Below are positions 27,170 through 37,151 of a stretch of DNA of 64,000 nucleotides, piece by piece. The DNA comes from Roseiarcus sp963823165. GTDB taxonomy: Bacteria > Pseudomonadota > Alphaproteobacteria > Rhizobiales > Beijerinckiaceae. The DNA lies in NCBI GenBank assembly GCA_963823165.1, contig CAWGKV010000001.1, positions 496,001 to 560,000 on the forward strand, written 5' to 3'. How positions within the stretch are numbered: the first letter of the stretch is position 1; every line of letters begins with the position of its first letter. The notes below the pieces were generated by a model, which worked only from the letters and a program-made list of their open reading frames with translations, was not told where the DNA came from and made no database searches. Both the position numbers and the translations under genes were made by a program.

Positions 27170-28267
27170 ATGGGTTTCAAATGCGGCATCGTTGGTTTGC
27201 CGAACGTCGGCAAATCCACGCTCTTCAACGCCCTGACGCAGACGGCCGCCGCCCAGGCGGCCAACTATCCGTTTTGCACCATAGAGCCCAATGTCGGAGA
27301 GGTGGCTGTACCCGATCCCCGGCTGGCCGCGCTGGCGGAGATTGCGGGCTCGAGGGAAATCATCCCGACGCGGCTGACCTTCGTCGACATCGCTGGCCTG
27401 GTGCGCGGCGCGTCGAAGGGCGAGGGACTCGGCAACCAGTTCCTCGCCAACATTCGCGAATGCGACGCCATCGCCCACGTCGTCCGCTGCTTCGAAGACA
27501 GCGACGTCACCCACGTCGAGGGCCGCATCGATCCACTGTCGGACATCGCGACGATCGAGACCGAGCTGATGCTGGCCGACCTCGAGAGCCTCGAGCGGCG
27601 AATCGTCGCCATGGAGAAGAGGGCCAAAGGCGGCGACAAAGCCGCCAAGGAGGCCTTGGCCCTCGCCGAGCGCAGCCTCGGCGAATTGCGCGATGGCCGG
27701 CCCGCGCGCGCCGCAGGCGTAAGCCGCGAGGAGCGGGATCTGTTTCAGTCGCTCGGTCTTCTGTCGTCGAAGCCGGTGCTTTATGTGTGCAACGTCGAAG
27801 AGGCCTCGGCCGACAAGGGCAACGCCTACTCGGATAAAGTGAAGGAGCAGGCCGCCAAGGAGGGCGCAGTCGCAGTTGTCGTCTCCGCCAAGATCGAAAG
27901 TGAAATCGCGGTGCTGCCGGAAGCCGAGCAGAAGGACTATCTCGAGGCCGTGGGCCTCCACGAGCCGGGCCTCAATCGAGTCATACGTGCGGGCTACGAC
28001 CTCCTCCATCTGGTCACCTTCTTCACTGCCGGCCCGAAGGAAGCGCGAGCATGGACGGTGGAGAAGGGAGCGAAGGCGCCGCAGGCGGCGGGCGTTATCC
28101 ACACCGACTTCGAAAAGGGCTTCATCCGCGCCGAGACCATCGCCTACGAGGATTACGTGGCCAACCGCGGCGAGGCGGGAGCGCGCGAAGCGGGCAAGTT
28201 TCGCCTCGAAGGCAAGGACTATGTCGTCGCCGACGGCGACGTACTCCATTTCCGCTTCGCCAATTGA
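27170..28267 (+). CDS. ychF: Ribosome-binding ATPase YchF (Obg family)
   Basis: A 365-residue OBG-HflX family P-loop NTPase that binds ribosomes and prefers ATP. The P-loop is GLPNVGKSTLFNAL; G3 is in FVDIAGLVRGASKGEGLGNQ. The C-terminal TGS-like domain contains GVIHTDFEKGFIRAE and ends DVLHFRFAN, the family signature. Length and ends are normal. The following MaoC-type genes start within a few bases and may be cotranscribed. Confidence 0.97.
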   Translation: MGFKCGIVGLPNVGKSTLFNALTQTAAAQAANYPFCTIEPNVGEVAVPDPRLAALAEIAGSREIIPTRLTFVDIAGLVRGASKGEGLGNQFLANIRECDAIAHVVRCFEDSDVTHVEGRIDPLSDIATIETELMLADLESLERRIVAMEKRAKGGDKAAKEALALAERSLGELRDGRPARAAGVSREERDLFQSLGLLSSKPVLYVCNVEEASADKGNAYSDKVKEQAAKEGAVAVVVSAKIESEIAVLPEAEQKDYLEAVGLHEPGLNRVIRAGYDLLHLVTFFTAGPKEARAWTVEKGAKAPQAAGVIHTDFEKGFIRAETIAYEDYVANRGEAGAREAGKFRLEGKDYVVADGDVLHFRFAN

Positions 28268-28272
28268 TCGCC

Positions 28273-28731
28273 GTGTCGGACACTCTCGCCTTCGAGGACT
28301 TTCCCGCCGGGGAAGTCGTCGAGTACGGCGGCGTCGAAGTCTCCGCGTCGGAGATCATCGCCTTTGGGCGCGAGTTCGATCCTCAACCCTCCCATGTCGA
28401 CGACGAGGCCGCCAACTCGGCGACCGGCGGCCTGATCGCCTCGGGCTGGCACACCAGCGTCCTGCCCTTGCGGATGAATTGCGACGCTTTCTTAATGCGG
28501 GCTATCGTCTTGGCGGACCCGGGCATAGACGAGGTTCGGTGGGCGCGTCCGGTGCGTCCCGGTGACCGTCTGCGCGTGCGGCGGCATACGCTCGCCGCTC
28601 GTCCGGGCGAAGGCGGCGCTCACGCCGGCGAGGTCGAGTTCCTCTACGAGGTCGTCAATCAGGGGAACGTGGTCGCGATGACGCAGCGCAGTCGGTTGCT
28701 CTTGTCGCCCCGAGCCGGGCGCTCGGACTAG
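28273..28731 (+). CDS. MaoC-like dehydratase domain protein (first of a pair)
   Basis: A 152-residue single hot-dog domain protein. Typical signs are FEDFPAGEVVEYGG, the hydratase-like FDPQPSHVDDEAA (matching the D-x4-H motif region) and GLIASGWHTSVL. The GTG at 28273 gives the family N-terminus SDTLAFEDF; an in-frame TTG at 28264 overlapping the ychF stop is possible. It is followed two bases later by a second MaoC protein; such pairs are common and may form a heterodimeric hydratase. The substrate is unknown. Confidence 0.82.
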   Translation: MSDTLAFEDFPAGEVVEYGGVEVSASEIIAFGREFDPQPSHVDDEAANSATGGLIASGWHTSVLPLRMNCDAFLMRAIVLADPGIDEVRWARPVRPGDRLRVRRHTLAARPGEGGAHAGEVEFLYEVVNQGNVVAMTQRSRLLLSPRAGRSD

Positions 28732-28733
28732 AG

Positions 28734-29193
28734 ATGTTCTACGAGGACATGCAGGATCGGCTCCGTGACGGAACTCGGCTCGACCGAGTTCACGCACGAA
28801 GCAATCATCGCTTATGCTCAGCGGTTCGACCCACGCGTTCTGGCCGCCGTTCGCCGGGACGCGCCGCTCACCGCCTCCGGACTGCATGTGGCGAGCGCGA
28901 TGATGCGCCGCCTGGTGGAGACGCGCACGGCCTTGCGTGAGGCCATGGCGACGCGCGGCAAATCTTTGCCGGAACTCGGCGTATCTCCCGGGTTCCAAGG
29001 AATGCGCTGGCCCCACTCCGTCCGGGAGGGCGATGTCATTTCATATTCGATGCAAACGATTTCGAAGCGGGATACCTCGAAACCGAAATGGGGGCTTGTC
29101 GGCAACAGCTTTCGCGGCGTCAATCAACGGGGCGAGGACGTGTTGCTTTTCGCCAGCATCGTTCTGGCCGCCCGGAAAACGCAAGAAAAATAG
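28734..29193 (+). pseudogene. MaoC-like dehydratase domain protein (second of pair), one frameshift
   Basis: The ATG at 28734 gives MFYEDMQ, and the rest of the protein (VTELGSTEFTHEAIIAYAQR onward) is in another frame. Removing one A near 28756 (CAGGATCGG to CAGGTCGG) joins them as MFYEDMQVGSVTELGSTEF and gives 152 residues. Annotating from the downstream ATG at 28765 would lose the conserved start. The conserved remainder (SGLHVASAMMRRLV; GFQGMRWPHSVREGD) suggests a sequencing indel. Forms a pair with the preceding MaoC gene. Confidence 0.78.
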
Positions 29194-29344
29194 TTTGCGT
29201 CCGGGCTTCGACTAGGATTTTGCGGCGCGAGCGGCTAGGTTGGCGCGCCGCGTCGGAGGCGACCGAACGGCTTTGGGGGCGCATTGTTCGCGAAATTCGC
29301 CGGGAGGGCGCGCCACCTCCTGCGTTTCGTTCGAGGGGAGGCCA

Positions 29345-30238
29345 ATGGCAATCGATCTCGTCGGTTCAGTCTCGCAATTCCTCACGCCGCAGCTGGTCGG
29401 CCACCTCGCGCGGGCGGTGGGCGTCAACGAAACGACGGCGCAGAAGCTGGTAAGCGCCGCGATTCCCGTGGTGCTCGGAGCCCTCGCCACGACGGCGGCG
29501 GCTCCCGGCGGCGCTCAGAAATTGGTCGACGCCGTGTCGAACTCCGACCCCGATCTGCGGGCGAATCTCGCCGGCGCGATCAATTCCGGCAATGTGCGCG
29601 TGCTCAACGACGGCGCCAGCCTGCTCGGCGGCCTCCTTGGAGGCTCCGGGTTGTCCAACATCGTCGGCGCTTTGAGCCAATTCTCCGGCGCGACCCATCC
29701 TGCGGCCCAGGCGGCGGTCGGCGCCGTTACGCAGTCGGCGATCGGCGCAATCGGCCAGCAGGACCCCTCCAACTGGTCAGACCGGTCATCGATCGCAGCG
29801 ATGTTCGCTGCTCAAAAGGGCGCGATAGCCGCCGCGATTCCTTCGGAGATCTCACGCGCCCTCGGCGCGACCGGTCTTCTGGCCGGCCTCGGCGGTCTCG
29901 GCGCCGACTCCGTTCGGACGGCGAGTGCGGCCACGTCCCGGCCGGCGACTCCCGCCAGCGCACCTCCCAGCCCGCCCCCCGCACCTGCGCCGGGTACGGC
30001 AACGTCCCGGCCGGCGACCCCGATAAGCGCGCCGGGCCCTGCTTCCAACCGGGCGCCTGCCTCCCCCGTCCCCGGCGGGTTCCCGACCTGGGCGATCATC
30101 CTGCTGATCATCATCGTCCTCGCCGTAATCTGGTGGTGGTACGCGAGCTCCAATCGGCCGGCGGAGCCCGCCAAGACCGGCATGCTGCAAGCGCCGATCG
30201 AATTGGCGCTGACGGCGCTGCCAGGGCCTCGGGCCTGA
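29345..30238 (+). CDS. DUF937 domain protein with C-terminal membrane anchor
   Basis: A 297-residue protein. The DUF937 (YidB-like) helical domain covers about residues 1-180 (LVGHLARAVGVNETTAQKLV, then TAAAPGGAQKLVDAV). A Pro/Ala/Ser-rich linker contains a repeated TSRPATPxSAP unit. One membrane helix (TWAIILLIIIVLAVIWWWY) lies near the end. The ATG at 29345 has GAGGGGAGG just upstream. Function is unknown for the family. Confidence 0.85.
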   Translation: MAIDLVGSVSQFLTPQLVGHLARAVGVNETTAQKLVSAAIPVVLGALATTAAAPGGAQKLVDAVSNSDPDLRANLAGAINSGNVRVLNDGASLLGGLLGGSGLSNIVGALSQFSGATHPAAQAAVGAVTQSAIGAIGQQDPSNWSDRSSIAAMFAAQKGAIAAAIPSEISRALGATGLLAGLGGLGADSVRTASAATSRPATPASAPPSPPPAPAPGTATSRPATPISAPGPASNRAPASPVPGGFPTWAIILLIIIVLAVIWWWYASSNRPAEPAKTGMLQAPIELALTALPGPRA

Positions 30239-30455
30239 ACGGGATCCGTGGCGGGCGCGCTGGCGCGGGGATCAGCACGGGGTTTTCCCGCGAGGAGGAG
30301 GGCTGGCGGCCGCAAGCGGGAGCTCTTTGAGCGGGACCGTGCAAGCGGCGCATTCTTGACTGGCTGGCTCTCAGGAATATCGCAAACAAATCATACGCGT
30401 AACATAGGACGGAACAAGATCGCGGCGGGGCTGTTGGTCGACTTCGGAGGTCGAC

Positions 30456-31664
30456 GTGGCGGCAGCACAAGGCGAAAAACCACCTGTCGCGCGAGGCGAA
30501 GGCAAATTCAGGGCTCCAGCCGTTAAGGACGACGTCGCCGAGCGTGGGCCTGCGGCCGACAGGAGTCAGCCCGGAACAAAGCACGACAATCCGGACGAGG
30601 CAGCGAAACGTGACGGCCGTTCTTGGATCGCCCGCCACAAGCTCGCAACGGCAGCGATCGCAATTCTCCTTCTGGCTGCGATCGCCGGCGGCTTCGCGTA
30701 TTGGCTGAACGCGAGTCAATACGCAGACACCGACGACGCCTTCATCGACGATCGCCCGAGTGCGATCAGCGCGCAAGTCGCCGCCGCGATCACCGACGTT
30801 CCCGTGAACGACAACGAGCTCGTGAAGGCCGGGCAGGTCCTCGTGCGGCTCGACGATCGCAATTACGTCGCAGCGGTAGCCCAGGCGAAGGCGCAAATCG
30901 CCCAGGCCGAGGCGGCGGTCTCCTCCGCCGAGGCTTCGACGACGGCGCAGCAGGCGACGGTCAACCAGATGTCTGAGCAGGTGAAGCAGGCGCAGGCGGC
31001 GCTGACCTATTCGCAGGATCAGTATCAGCGGGCCGAAAACCTGTTGGCGAAAGGCGCCGGCACGCTCCAGCAGGCCCAGCAGGCCAACGCCGACCTCCTT
31101 CAGAAACAGGCCGCGGTGGATGCGGCGCAGGCGGCGCTCGCGCAGGCGAAGCGGCAGCTCGCCGTGTACGCTGCTCAGCGCAAGGTGGGCGAAGCGCAGG
31201 GCAAGGCGGCGCAAGCGGAGCTCGCCCAGGCCGAGGCCAACCTGTCCCGAACTGTCGTCGTCGCGCCGTTCGAGGGCCACGTGACCCAATTGACCGCGGC
31301 GAAGGGAACCTACGCCACGCCCGGGCAAACGCTGATGGAGATCGTGCCGCTCGACGTCTGGGTCACGGCCAATTACCGCGAGACGCAGCTTGCCGATATG
31401 CATGTAGGCGACCACGCGACCCTGTGCATCGACGCGTACGGCAAGTGTTTCCCGGGCCATGTCCAGAGCATTCAGGCCGGCAGCGGCGCCGCTTTCAGCC
31501 TTCTTCCGGCGGAGAACGCGACCGGCAATTATGTCAAGGTCGTGCAGCGCGTGCCGGTTAAGCTCGTTTTCAACAAGCAGCCGGACCTCCTGCTCGGTCC
31601 CGGCATGTCGGTGACGCCGTCGGTCAAGGTGCGGGCGAACCCGTTCGCAGGCTTCGGTCTATGA
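30456..31664 (+). CDS. HlyD-family adaptor of an EmrAB-type efflux pump
   Basis: A 402-residue adaptor. It has a hydrophilic N-terminal extension, one membrane helix (LATAAIAILLLAAIAGGFAYW), lipoyl halves (ITDVPVNDNELVKAGQVLVR; VVVAPFEGHVTQLTAAKGTY) and a long Ala/Gln-rich coiled-coil hairpin between them. The start is GTG at 30456, preceded by CGGAGG. Its stop overlaps the start of the MFS permease by four bases. It probably forms a three-part pump with an outer-membrane channel encoded elsewhere. Confidence 0.92.
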   Translation: MAAAQGEKPPVARGEGKFRAPAVKDDVAERGPAADRSQPGTKHDNPDEAAKRDGRSWIARHKLATAAIAILLLAAIAGGFAYWLNASQYADTDDAFIDDRPSAISAQVAAAITDVPVNDNELVKAGQVLVRLDDRNYVAAVAQAKAQIAQAEAAVSSAEASTTAQQATVNQMSEQVKQAQAALTYSQDQYQRAENLLAKGAGTLQQAQQANADLLQKQAAVDAAQAALAQAKRQLAVYAAQRKVGEAQGKAAQAELAQAEANLSRTVVVAPFEGHVTQLTAAKGTYATPGQTLMEIVPLDVWVTANYRETQLADMHVGDHATLCIDAYGKCFPGHVQSIQAGSGAAFSLLPAENATGNYVKVVQRVPVKLVFNKQPDLLLGPGMSVTPSVKVRANPFAGFGL

Positions 31665-33277
31665 CGGCGATTCCGGCGCAGGATTGGGACTCGAGCCGCT
31701 CCGCCGCAGGCGCCCACAACCCGTGGCTCATAACCATCATCCTCTCGATGGCGACGTTCATGACGGTGCTGGACACCTCGATCGCCAATGTCTCGCTCTT
31801 GAATATCGCGGGAGCGCTGGGGACGAGCGTCGACGAGGCCACCTGGATCCTCACCAGCTATTTGGTCGCCAACGCCATCATCCTGCCGATCAGCGGCTGG
31901 CTGTCCGACGTCATCGGCCGCAAGCGGTTCTATATGCTGTCGGTCGGCCTGTTCACCGCCGCTTCCTTTTTGTGTGGAATCGCGCCGAACCTCATGTTCC
32001 TGATCGCTGCGCGCGTGCTGCAAGGAATCGGCGGCGGCGGCATGGCGCCGAGCGAACAGGCGATGCTGGCTGATTCCTTCCCGCCGTCGCAGCGCGCCCA
32101 GGCGTTCGCCGCCTACGGGGTGGCCGTCATCGTCGCGCCGGCGCTCGGGCCGTCAATCGGCGGCTACATCACCGACAATGTCTCCTGGCACTGGATCTTT
32201 TTCATCAACGTGCCGGTCGGGGCGCTGTCGGTCGCGCTCGTGGCGGCGTTCGTCGACGAGCCGGCGGCCTTGGTCAGGGAGCGATTGGCGCTGTGGCGGG
32301 GGGGCCTCCGCATCGACTGGGTCGGCTTCGTCCTGGTGGCCCTGGCGCTCGGCTTCCTCGAGATCGTCCTCGACAAGGGACAGGAGGACGACTGGTTCAA
32401 ATCGATGTTCATCGTCAGCTGCGCGATAGTGGCGGGGGTGTCGTTTCTCGCGTTCTTGCCCTGGGAACTGTCGCGCGACGATCCGATCGTGGACATCAGC
32501 CTTATCGGACGTCGCCAGTTCGGGACGTCGTTCTTCATCATGATGGCGGTCGGGGCGGTTTTGTTCGGCACCACCCAGCTTATGCCCCAGCTTTTGCAGG
32601 AGAATTTCGGCTACACCGCCACCTTGGCCGGCCTCTCGCTCATGCCGGGCGGCTTCGCGTCGATGACGGCCATGCTGGCTGCGGGGCAAATCAGCCGCTT
32701 CGTTCAGCCGCGATATATGATGGCGGGGGCGCTGCTGGCGATTTCGCTCGCGCTCTACCATTTCACCGCCCTATCGCCGGACACTGACTTCGACTGGTTC
32801 GTCTGGGCGCGGGTCTTTCAGATGGCTGGGATTCCGTTCCTGTTCCTGACGATCACCAGCTATTCCTATGTCGGGCTGCCGTGGGGAAAATCGGGGCAGG
32901 CGTCGGCGCTCATCAACGTCGGGCGCAACCTCGGCGGCAGCATCGGCATATCGGCGGTGCAGACCCTGCTCGCGCAGCGGGAGCAGTTCCATCAGTCGCG
33001 CCTCGACGCGAACATCACTCCTTCGTCCCTCGCCTATTCTCACACGCTCAGGCTCGCGATGGCCTATTTCGAGCAGCATGGGTCGAACCAGCCTGAAGCT
33101 CACAGCCAGGCGATGGCCTGGATCGGCCAGACGCTGCTCAACCAGGCGACCTACCTCGCCTATATCGACGTGTTCGGAGCACTGGCGCTGTTCGCCCTGA
33201 TCCTCGTCCCCGCGTCCTTCCTCCTGCAGCGGGTCGACCTGAAGGCTCCCCCGAGAAGGGCGGCGCCGTCGCATTAG
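31661..33277 (+). CDS. DHA2-family MFS multidrug transporter (EmrB type)
   Basis: A 538-residue inner-membrane permease with about 14 helices. Family motifs are LDTSIANVSLLNIAGALGTS in TM1, GWLSDVIGRKRFY (motif A) and RVLQGIGGGGMAPSEQAM. It overlaps the HlyD-type gene by four bases (ATGA), as in emrAB operons. Substrates are likely hydrophobic drugs or metabolites; none can be named. Confidence 0.94.
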   Translation: MTAIPAQDWDSSRSAAGAHNPWLITIILSMATFMTVLDTSIANVSLLNIAGALGTSVDEATWILTSYLVANAIILPISGWLSDVIGRKRFYMLSVGLFTAASFLCGIAPNLMFLIAARVLQGIGGGGMAPSEQAMLADSFPPSQRAQAFAAYGVAVIVAPALGPSIGGYITDNVSWHWIFFINVPVGALSVALVAAFVDEPAALVRERLALWRGGLRIDWVGFVLVALALGFLEIVLDKGQEDDWFKSMFIVSCAIVAGVSFLAFLPWELSRDDPIVDISLIGRRQFGTSFFIMMAVGAVLFGTTQLMPQLLQENFGYTATLAGLSLMPGGFASMTAMLAAGQISRFVQPRYMMAGALLAISLALYHFTALSPDTDFDWFVWARVFQMAGIPFLFLTITSYSYVGLPWGKSGQASALINVGRNLGGSIGISAVQTLLAQREQFHQSRLDANITPSSLAYSHTLRLAMAYFEQHGSNQPEAHSQAMAWIGQTLLNQATYLAYIDVFGALALFALILVPASFLLQRVDLKAPPRRAAPSH

Positions 33278-34342
33278 AGGATCACGGTTTCAACAGTCAT
33301 GGACTTTATCGGATACCATGACCTGAACGCCACGGGACCGCTGCAGCATGCCGCGGTGACAGAACGGATTGCAGATGCGGTGCTCGGAAGGCGGGGAGCG
33401 AGCGGCAGGCCCGGACACGACCTGTTTAGAGCGGAATCGGATCAAGCTGTATCATGTTCGCAGGCGACGATTTCAAGATATCGGCAAAGGCCTTCAGGCC
33501 CTCGAGAAGCCCGCCGATTCAGTGCGCTCGGATACCGCTCTAAGTTCAACGGCGCCAGTCAGCTGCAGGCGCAGCCTCATCGAAGCCGGCCCTCTCCAGT
33601 CGATATTGTCAGAGGACCGGAGACCGAAAGGAAATAGGCAATTACGGAGAGCGGCGGGCAATGGCCACGTACGTTCGGCCGAACGGAGAAAGCGGCTGGC
33701 AACCGGCCGGGCCCCGGAAATTTACTCCAGTTGAACTGGCTTGCTGCCTGACTGCGGCACAAAAAAGGAGGCCGCCCTAAGGCGGCCTTCAAGTCTAGGG
33801 AGGAAACGCCCAAGGAGGGCATGTGCGGCGCAAAGCGCACCGCACCGAACCAATATAATTGTGCGGCGCGGAAAACGCAAGAACTTTCGTCTTTGGGTTC
33901 ACGCAAATGTGTATGTCGCCCAGCGGCGGATGCACGAGCGAAAGACAGCGCCCGGTATCCTATTGACGGAAAACGGTGTTCACATGCAGCGTCCGCTCGC
34001 GACAAGACATCGACCATTTGAACATCCTTGTTCCATGCCGACAAGATGCGGTGGGCGCGCCGAATGAGCGCAAAAAAAAATGGCAGCCTGACAGCAGGGC
34101 CCGTCCAACTGATTCGCGCCATCGGTCGCTGGCCGGTCGGGCGCATTGTCACTTCACCTGCACCCGATCTGCCGATTTGACGGCCTTCGGCGTCGCACAG
34201 CCGTCCCCTGAGATTCGCCGCCGACTCGAGCAAGATTGCGGTGAGAGGCAGAATGGGATGAAAAGCGCGGCGGGCTGGCCGGGGCCAGTCCCGCCGCAGG
34301 ATCTGGGGGAGGAGAGACGAGCCCCGGATTCAGACCTCCGCC
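33278..34342. other. Gene-poor region of about 1 kb
   Basis: No supported protein gene. It contains a widely spaced inverted repeat TTAGAGCGG (33426-33434) / CCGCTCTAA (33535-33543), a minus-strand terminator (33761-33787), and a 10-base direct repeat TGTGCGGCGC (33822, 33860) around an AT-rich CAATATAATT. An untested small RNA ending at the terminator is possible. Confidence 0.5.
33761..33787 (-). terminator. Rho-independent terminator, minus strand
   Basis: The stem GGCCGCC (33770-33776) / GGCGGCC (33781-33787) has the loop CTAA. On the minus strand it is followed by CTCC and a six-T run. The nearest minus-strand gene (Do protease) ends 550 bases away, so it may serve a separate short transcript. 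Confidence 0.75.
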
Positions 34343-35869
34343 TTACGAGACGGTCTCGGTCGAAAGCGCCACAAAGCGGCTGCTGTCTTGCGTCCTGAGG
34401 TGCACCAGAACGGACTTCTTGCCGCCCGCCTTGGCGGCGTCGATCGCCGCGGTCACGTCGGACGGACGCGAAACCGGCTTGCCCGCGACCTCGAGGATGA
34501 CGTCGCCGGTCTGGATGCCCTTCTGCGCCGCCGCGCCGTCGGGATCGACGTCGGCGACGACGACGCCGGTCTTGCCGGCGCCCTCGACCTCGGCCGCCGG
34601 CGCGAGCGTCATTCCGTACTTCGCCATCGCATCCTTCGAATGCTGGTCGGGCGCGTCGGCCTTGGCCTGCTTGTCGTCCGGCAGCGCGCCGAGTGTGACC
34701 TTGAGCGTCTGAGGCGAGCCGTTGCGGATGATCGACAACTCGGCCTCCTGCCTCGGCCCGAGCGCTGCAATCTTGCGCGCGAGATCATGCGAGTCGGCGA
34801 CCGGTTCGCCGTTGACCGACGCCACCACGTCGCCGTCCTTGAGGCCTGCCGCCGCCGCGGGCGAATCCTTCTCGGTCTTCGCGACCAGCGCTCCCTTGGC
34901 TTCCTTGAGGCCGAGGCTGTCGGCGATGTCCTGCGTCACCGGCTGGATCTGAACGCCGAGCCAGCCGCGCGCGACCTTGCCGTCCTCCTTCAAGGACTGG
35001 ACGACGCTCTTGGCGACGTCGCTGGCGATGGCGAAGCCGATGCCGACGCTGCCGCCCGACGGCGAGAAGATGGCGGTGTTGACGCCGACCACTTCCCCCT
35101 TGGCGTTGAAGGTCGGGCCGCCGGAATTGCCGTGGTTCACGGGAGCGTCGATCTGCAGGAAGTCGTCATAGGGGCCGTCGCCGATGTCGCGCCCGCGCGC
35201 GGAAACAATGCCCGCGGTCACCGTGCCGCCGAGGCCGAACGGATTGCCGACCGCGATCACCCAGTCGCCGACCCGCGGCTCCCGGGAGGCGAAGGAAACA
35301 TAGGGATAGTCCGAGCCTTCCTCGACCTTGAGCAGCGCAAGGTCGGTCTTCGGATCCGTGCCGACGATGCGCGCCGGAACCGATTTGCCGTCGGCGGTGA
35401 TGACCGTCACGTCCTGGGCGTGTTCGACGACGTGATTGTTGGTGACGAGGTAGCCGTCGGCCGAGATGAAGAAGCCCGAGCCTTGCACCATGCCCATGCG
35501 GGGCCGCGCGCGCTCCTGGCCGCCGCGGTCGCCGAAACCGCGCTCGCCGAACTGGCGGAAGAATTTTTCGAGCGGGCCGCCCTTCGGGAAGTTCGGCGCA
35601 GGCTGCGTGTCGCCGTCGTACGACACGTGCGATTGGTCGAGCCTGACCTTGACGGAAACGACCGCGCCTTTGACCCGGTCGACCACGTCGGCGAAAGAGG
35701 CGGGGCCGGCGGACGCGACGGTCGTGGCGGCGAAAGCGGGATGGGTCGCGAGCGGCAGCGCCTCGATGGTCAGCCCGCCGACCGCGGCGACCGCCGCCGC
35801 GCCAAGCAACGCCGCACGGAATGATTTGGGGCGAGCGACCGAGAACAGATTGGCCAATGCTTTCTCCAT
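34343..35869 (-). CDS. Do-family periplasmic serine protease (DegP/HtrA-like)
   Basis: A 508-residue protease/chaperone for envelope protein quality control. It has a signal peptide (about residues 1-48), then a trypsin-like domain with His146 (TNNHVVEH), Asp176 (TDLALLKV) and Ser249 (HGNSGGP). Two PDZ domains follow (GWLGVQIQPVTQDIADSLGL; ADVDPDGAAAQKGIQTGDVI). Length and order are those of DegP/MucD proteins. It is a single-gene unit on the minus strand. Confidence 0.95.
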   Translation of the reverse strand: MEKALANLFSVARPKSFRAALLGAAAVAAVGGLTIEALPLATHPAFAATTVASAGPASFADVVDRVKGAVVSVKVRLDQSHVSYDGDTQPAPNFPKGGPLEKFFRQFGERGFGDRGGQERARPRMGMVQGSGFFISADGYLVTNNHVVEHAQDVTVITADGKSVPARIVGTDPKTDLALLKVEEGSDYPYVSFASREPRVGDWVIAVGNPFGLGGTVTAGIVSARGRDIGDGPYDDFLQIDAPVNHGNSGGPTFNAKGEVVGVNTAIFSPSGGSVGIGFAIASDVAKSVVQSLKEDGKVARGWLGVQIQPVTQDIADSLGLKEAKGALVAKTEKDSPAAAAGLKDGDVVASVNGEPVADSHDLARKIAALGPRQEAELSIIRNGSPQTLKVTLGALPDDKQAKADAPDQHSKDAMAKYGMTLAPAAEVEGAGKTGVVVADVDPDGAAAQKGIQTGDVILEVAGKPVSRPSDVTAAIDAAKAGGKKSVLVHLRTQDSSRFVALSTETVS

Positions 35870-36130
35870 GACTTTGGGACGCGGCCGGCGCTACAGCGAA
35901 CCGGCGCAATAAAGAGCTGATACTGGACGCCCGTTGACAGGCCGATGGAGGGAGCATGAAGAGTTCGTAAGCTGGTTGTTCGCGCCGGCCGCTGCCCAGG
36001 CTCTTGCCCGATGCCCGCCACCGGTCTGCCGGCGGGTCCTTGGCGCCTCCCCGAAGGGACGCGGTGACCTTGCGGCTGGAAGTCCCACCCAGGCAACGAT
36101 CAGTCCACCGGGCAGCTGGGACGGGGGAAT

Positions 36131-36976
36131 TTAGCGAGTCGCCGTGCGCGCGACATGGCCGCCGGGACCGGGACGCAGGTTCGCGGAAAACTGCGGCAGG
36201 TAGCGGTCGACGAGCGCCGTGCGATCGAGATCCTCGATCTCGACGTAGCCGAGGCCGCGCGCCCGTTCGTGCAGTTCGAGCGTGTCGAGATAGCAGCGGA
36301 AGGGTTCGCCGCTCGCGGCCACCTGCTCCGCCAACGCCTGATGAAAATTCTCCCCGTGAGCCTCGTCGATCGCATGCGGCGGATTGGCGTAGTCGAACAC
36401 GACCTCCGACCCGCCGGGAAAGCGAGCGAGCTCGCCGAGCGTGGCGTAGACGGCCTCCTCGGTCAGATAGGGCGTTACACCGAGCCATATCACGAAGGTC
36501 CGCTGCCAGGCGTCGAAGCTGCCGGTCTCCAGCACGCCCGTCATGCTTCCATATTCGAAGTCGTGCGCGACATAGGCCACGTGGGCAGGCTCGGCGATGC
36601 CGGCCTTCGCCAGTCGCCGGCGCTTGTCGCGCTGGGTCGCCGGATGGTCGAGTTCGAAGACGCGCAGTCCCTCGCGCGGTTCGAGCCGATAGGCGAAGGT
36701 GTCGAGTCCAGCGCCGAGAACCAGGATTTGACGCACGCCCTCCTCGATCGCACGGCGGGCCGAGTCCTCAGCGAAGCGACTGCGCATCGCGACGAAAAAC
36801 CGCAAGCCCCGGCGCTCCGGTTGCTGACTCGCGAGCCTGAGCTGCTCCGCGGCGTCGTCGCCCAGAATTCGAAGCGCCAGGGGATCGGCGAAGACGATCC
36901 CGCCATCGAGTTCCTGATGCGCCGCCCTGTGCCCCGCCGCGCCGAGGGCTGTGCGGCTTGCGTGACCGTGTTTCAT
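36131..36976 (-). CDS. SAM-dependent methyltransferase, LCM/TcmP-like (UPF0677-type)
   Basis: A 281-residue methyltransferase. It begins MKHGHASRTALGAAGHRAAH and carries FADPLALRILGDD, the SAM site ILVLGAGLDTFAYRL, VFELDHPATQRDKR, and FVIWLGVTPYLTEEAV. These are marks of the leucine-carboxyl-methyltransferase-like group (TcmP/UPF0677). The frame is open to 37417 but the ATG at 36976 fits the family start. The substrate is unknown. Confidence 0.88.
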   Translation of the reverse strand: MKHGHASRTALGAAGHRAAHQELDGGIVFADPLALRILGDDAAEQLRLASQQPERRGLRFFVAMRSRFAEDSARRAIEEGVRQILVLGAGLDTFAYRLEPREGLRVFELDHPATQRDKRRRLAKAGIAEPAHVAYVAHDFEYGSMTGVLETGSFDAWQRTFVIWLGVTPYLTEEAVYATLGELARFPGGSEVVFDYANPPHAIDEAHGENFHQALAEQVAASGEPFRCYLDTLELHERARGLGYVEIEDLDRTALVDRYLPQFSANLRPGPGGHVARTATR

Positions 36977-37151
36977 GCTCCGCGCGAGGCTAGAGAGGCT
37001 CAGGGCGACTGTCGAGAGCAGGCGGACGTGACGGACCCCGGGGATCGAGGCTTCAGCGTTCCCGCTCGTTTCCATCGGCTCCGCCCTCGACCGCGGCTCA
37101 GAGACTGCATTGCGGGAGTTTCCCAGTCCTTTCGTGCACGGTGAAGTCTCT

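Noticed and set aside
33577..34233. 218-residue minus-strand frame
   Set aside because: Crosses a strong terminator hairpin, has no family features and an implausible composition.
34388..35824. 478-residue plus-strand open frame opposite the Do protease
   Set aside because: Antisense shadow; catalytic triad and PDZ domains are on the minus strand.
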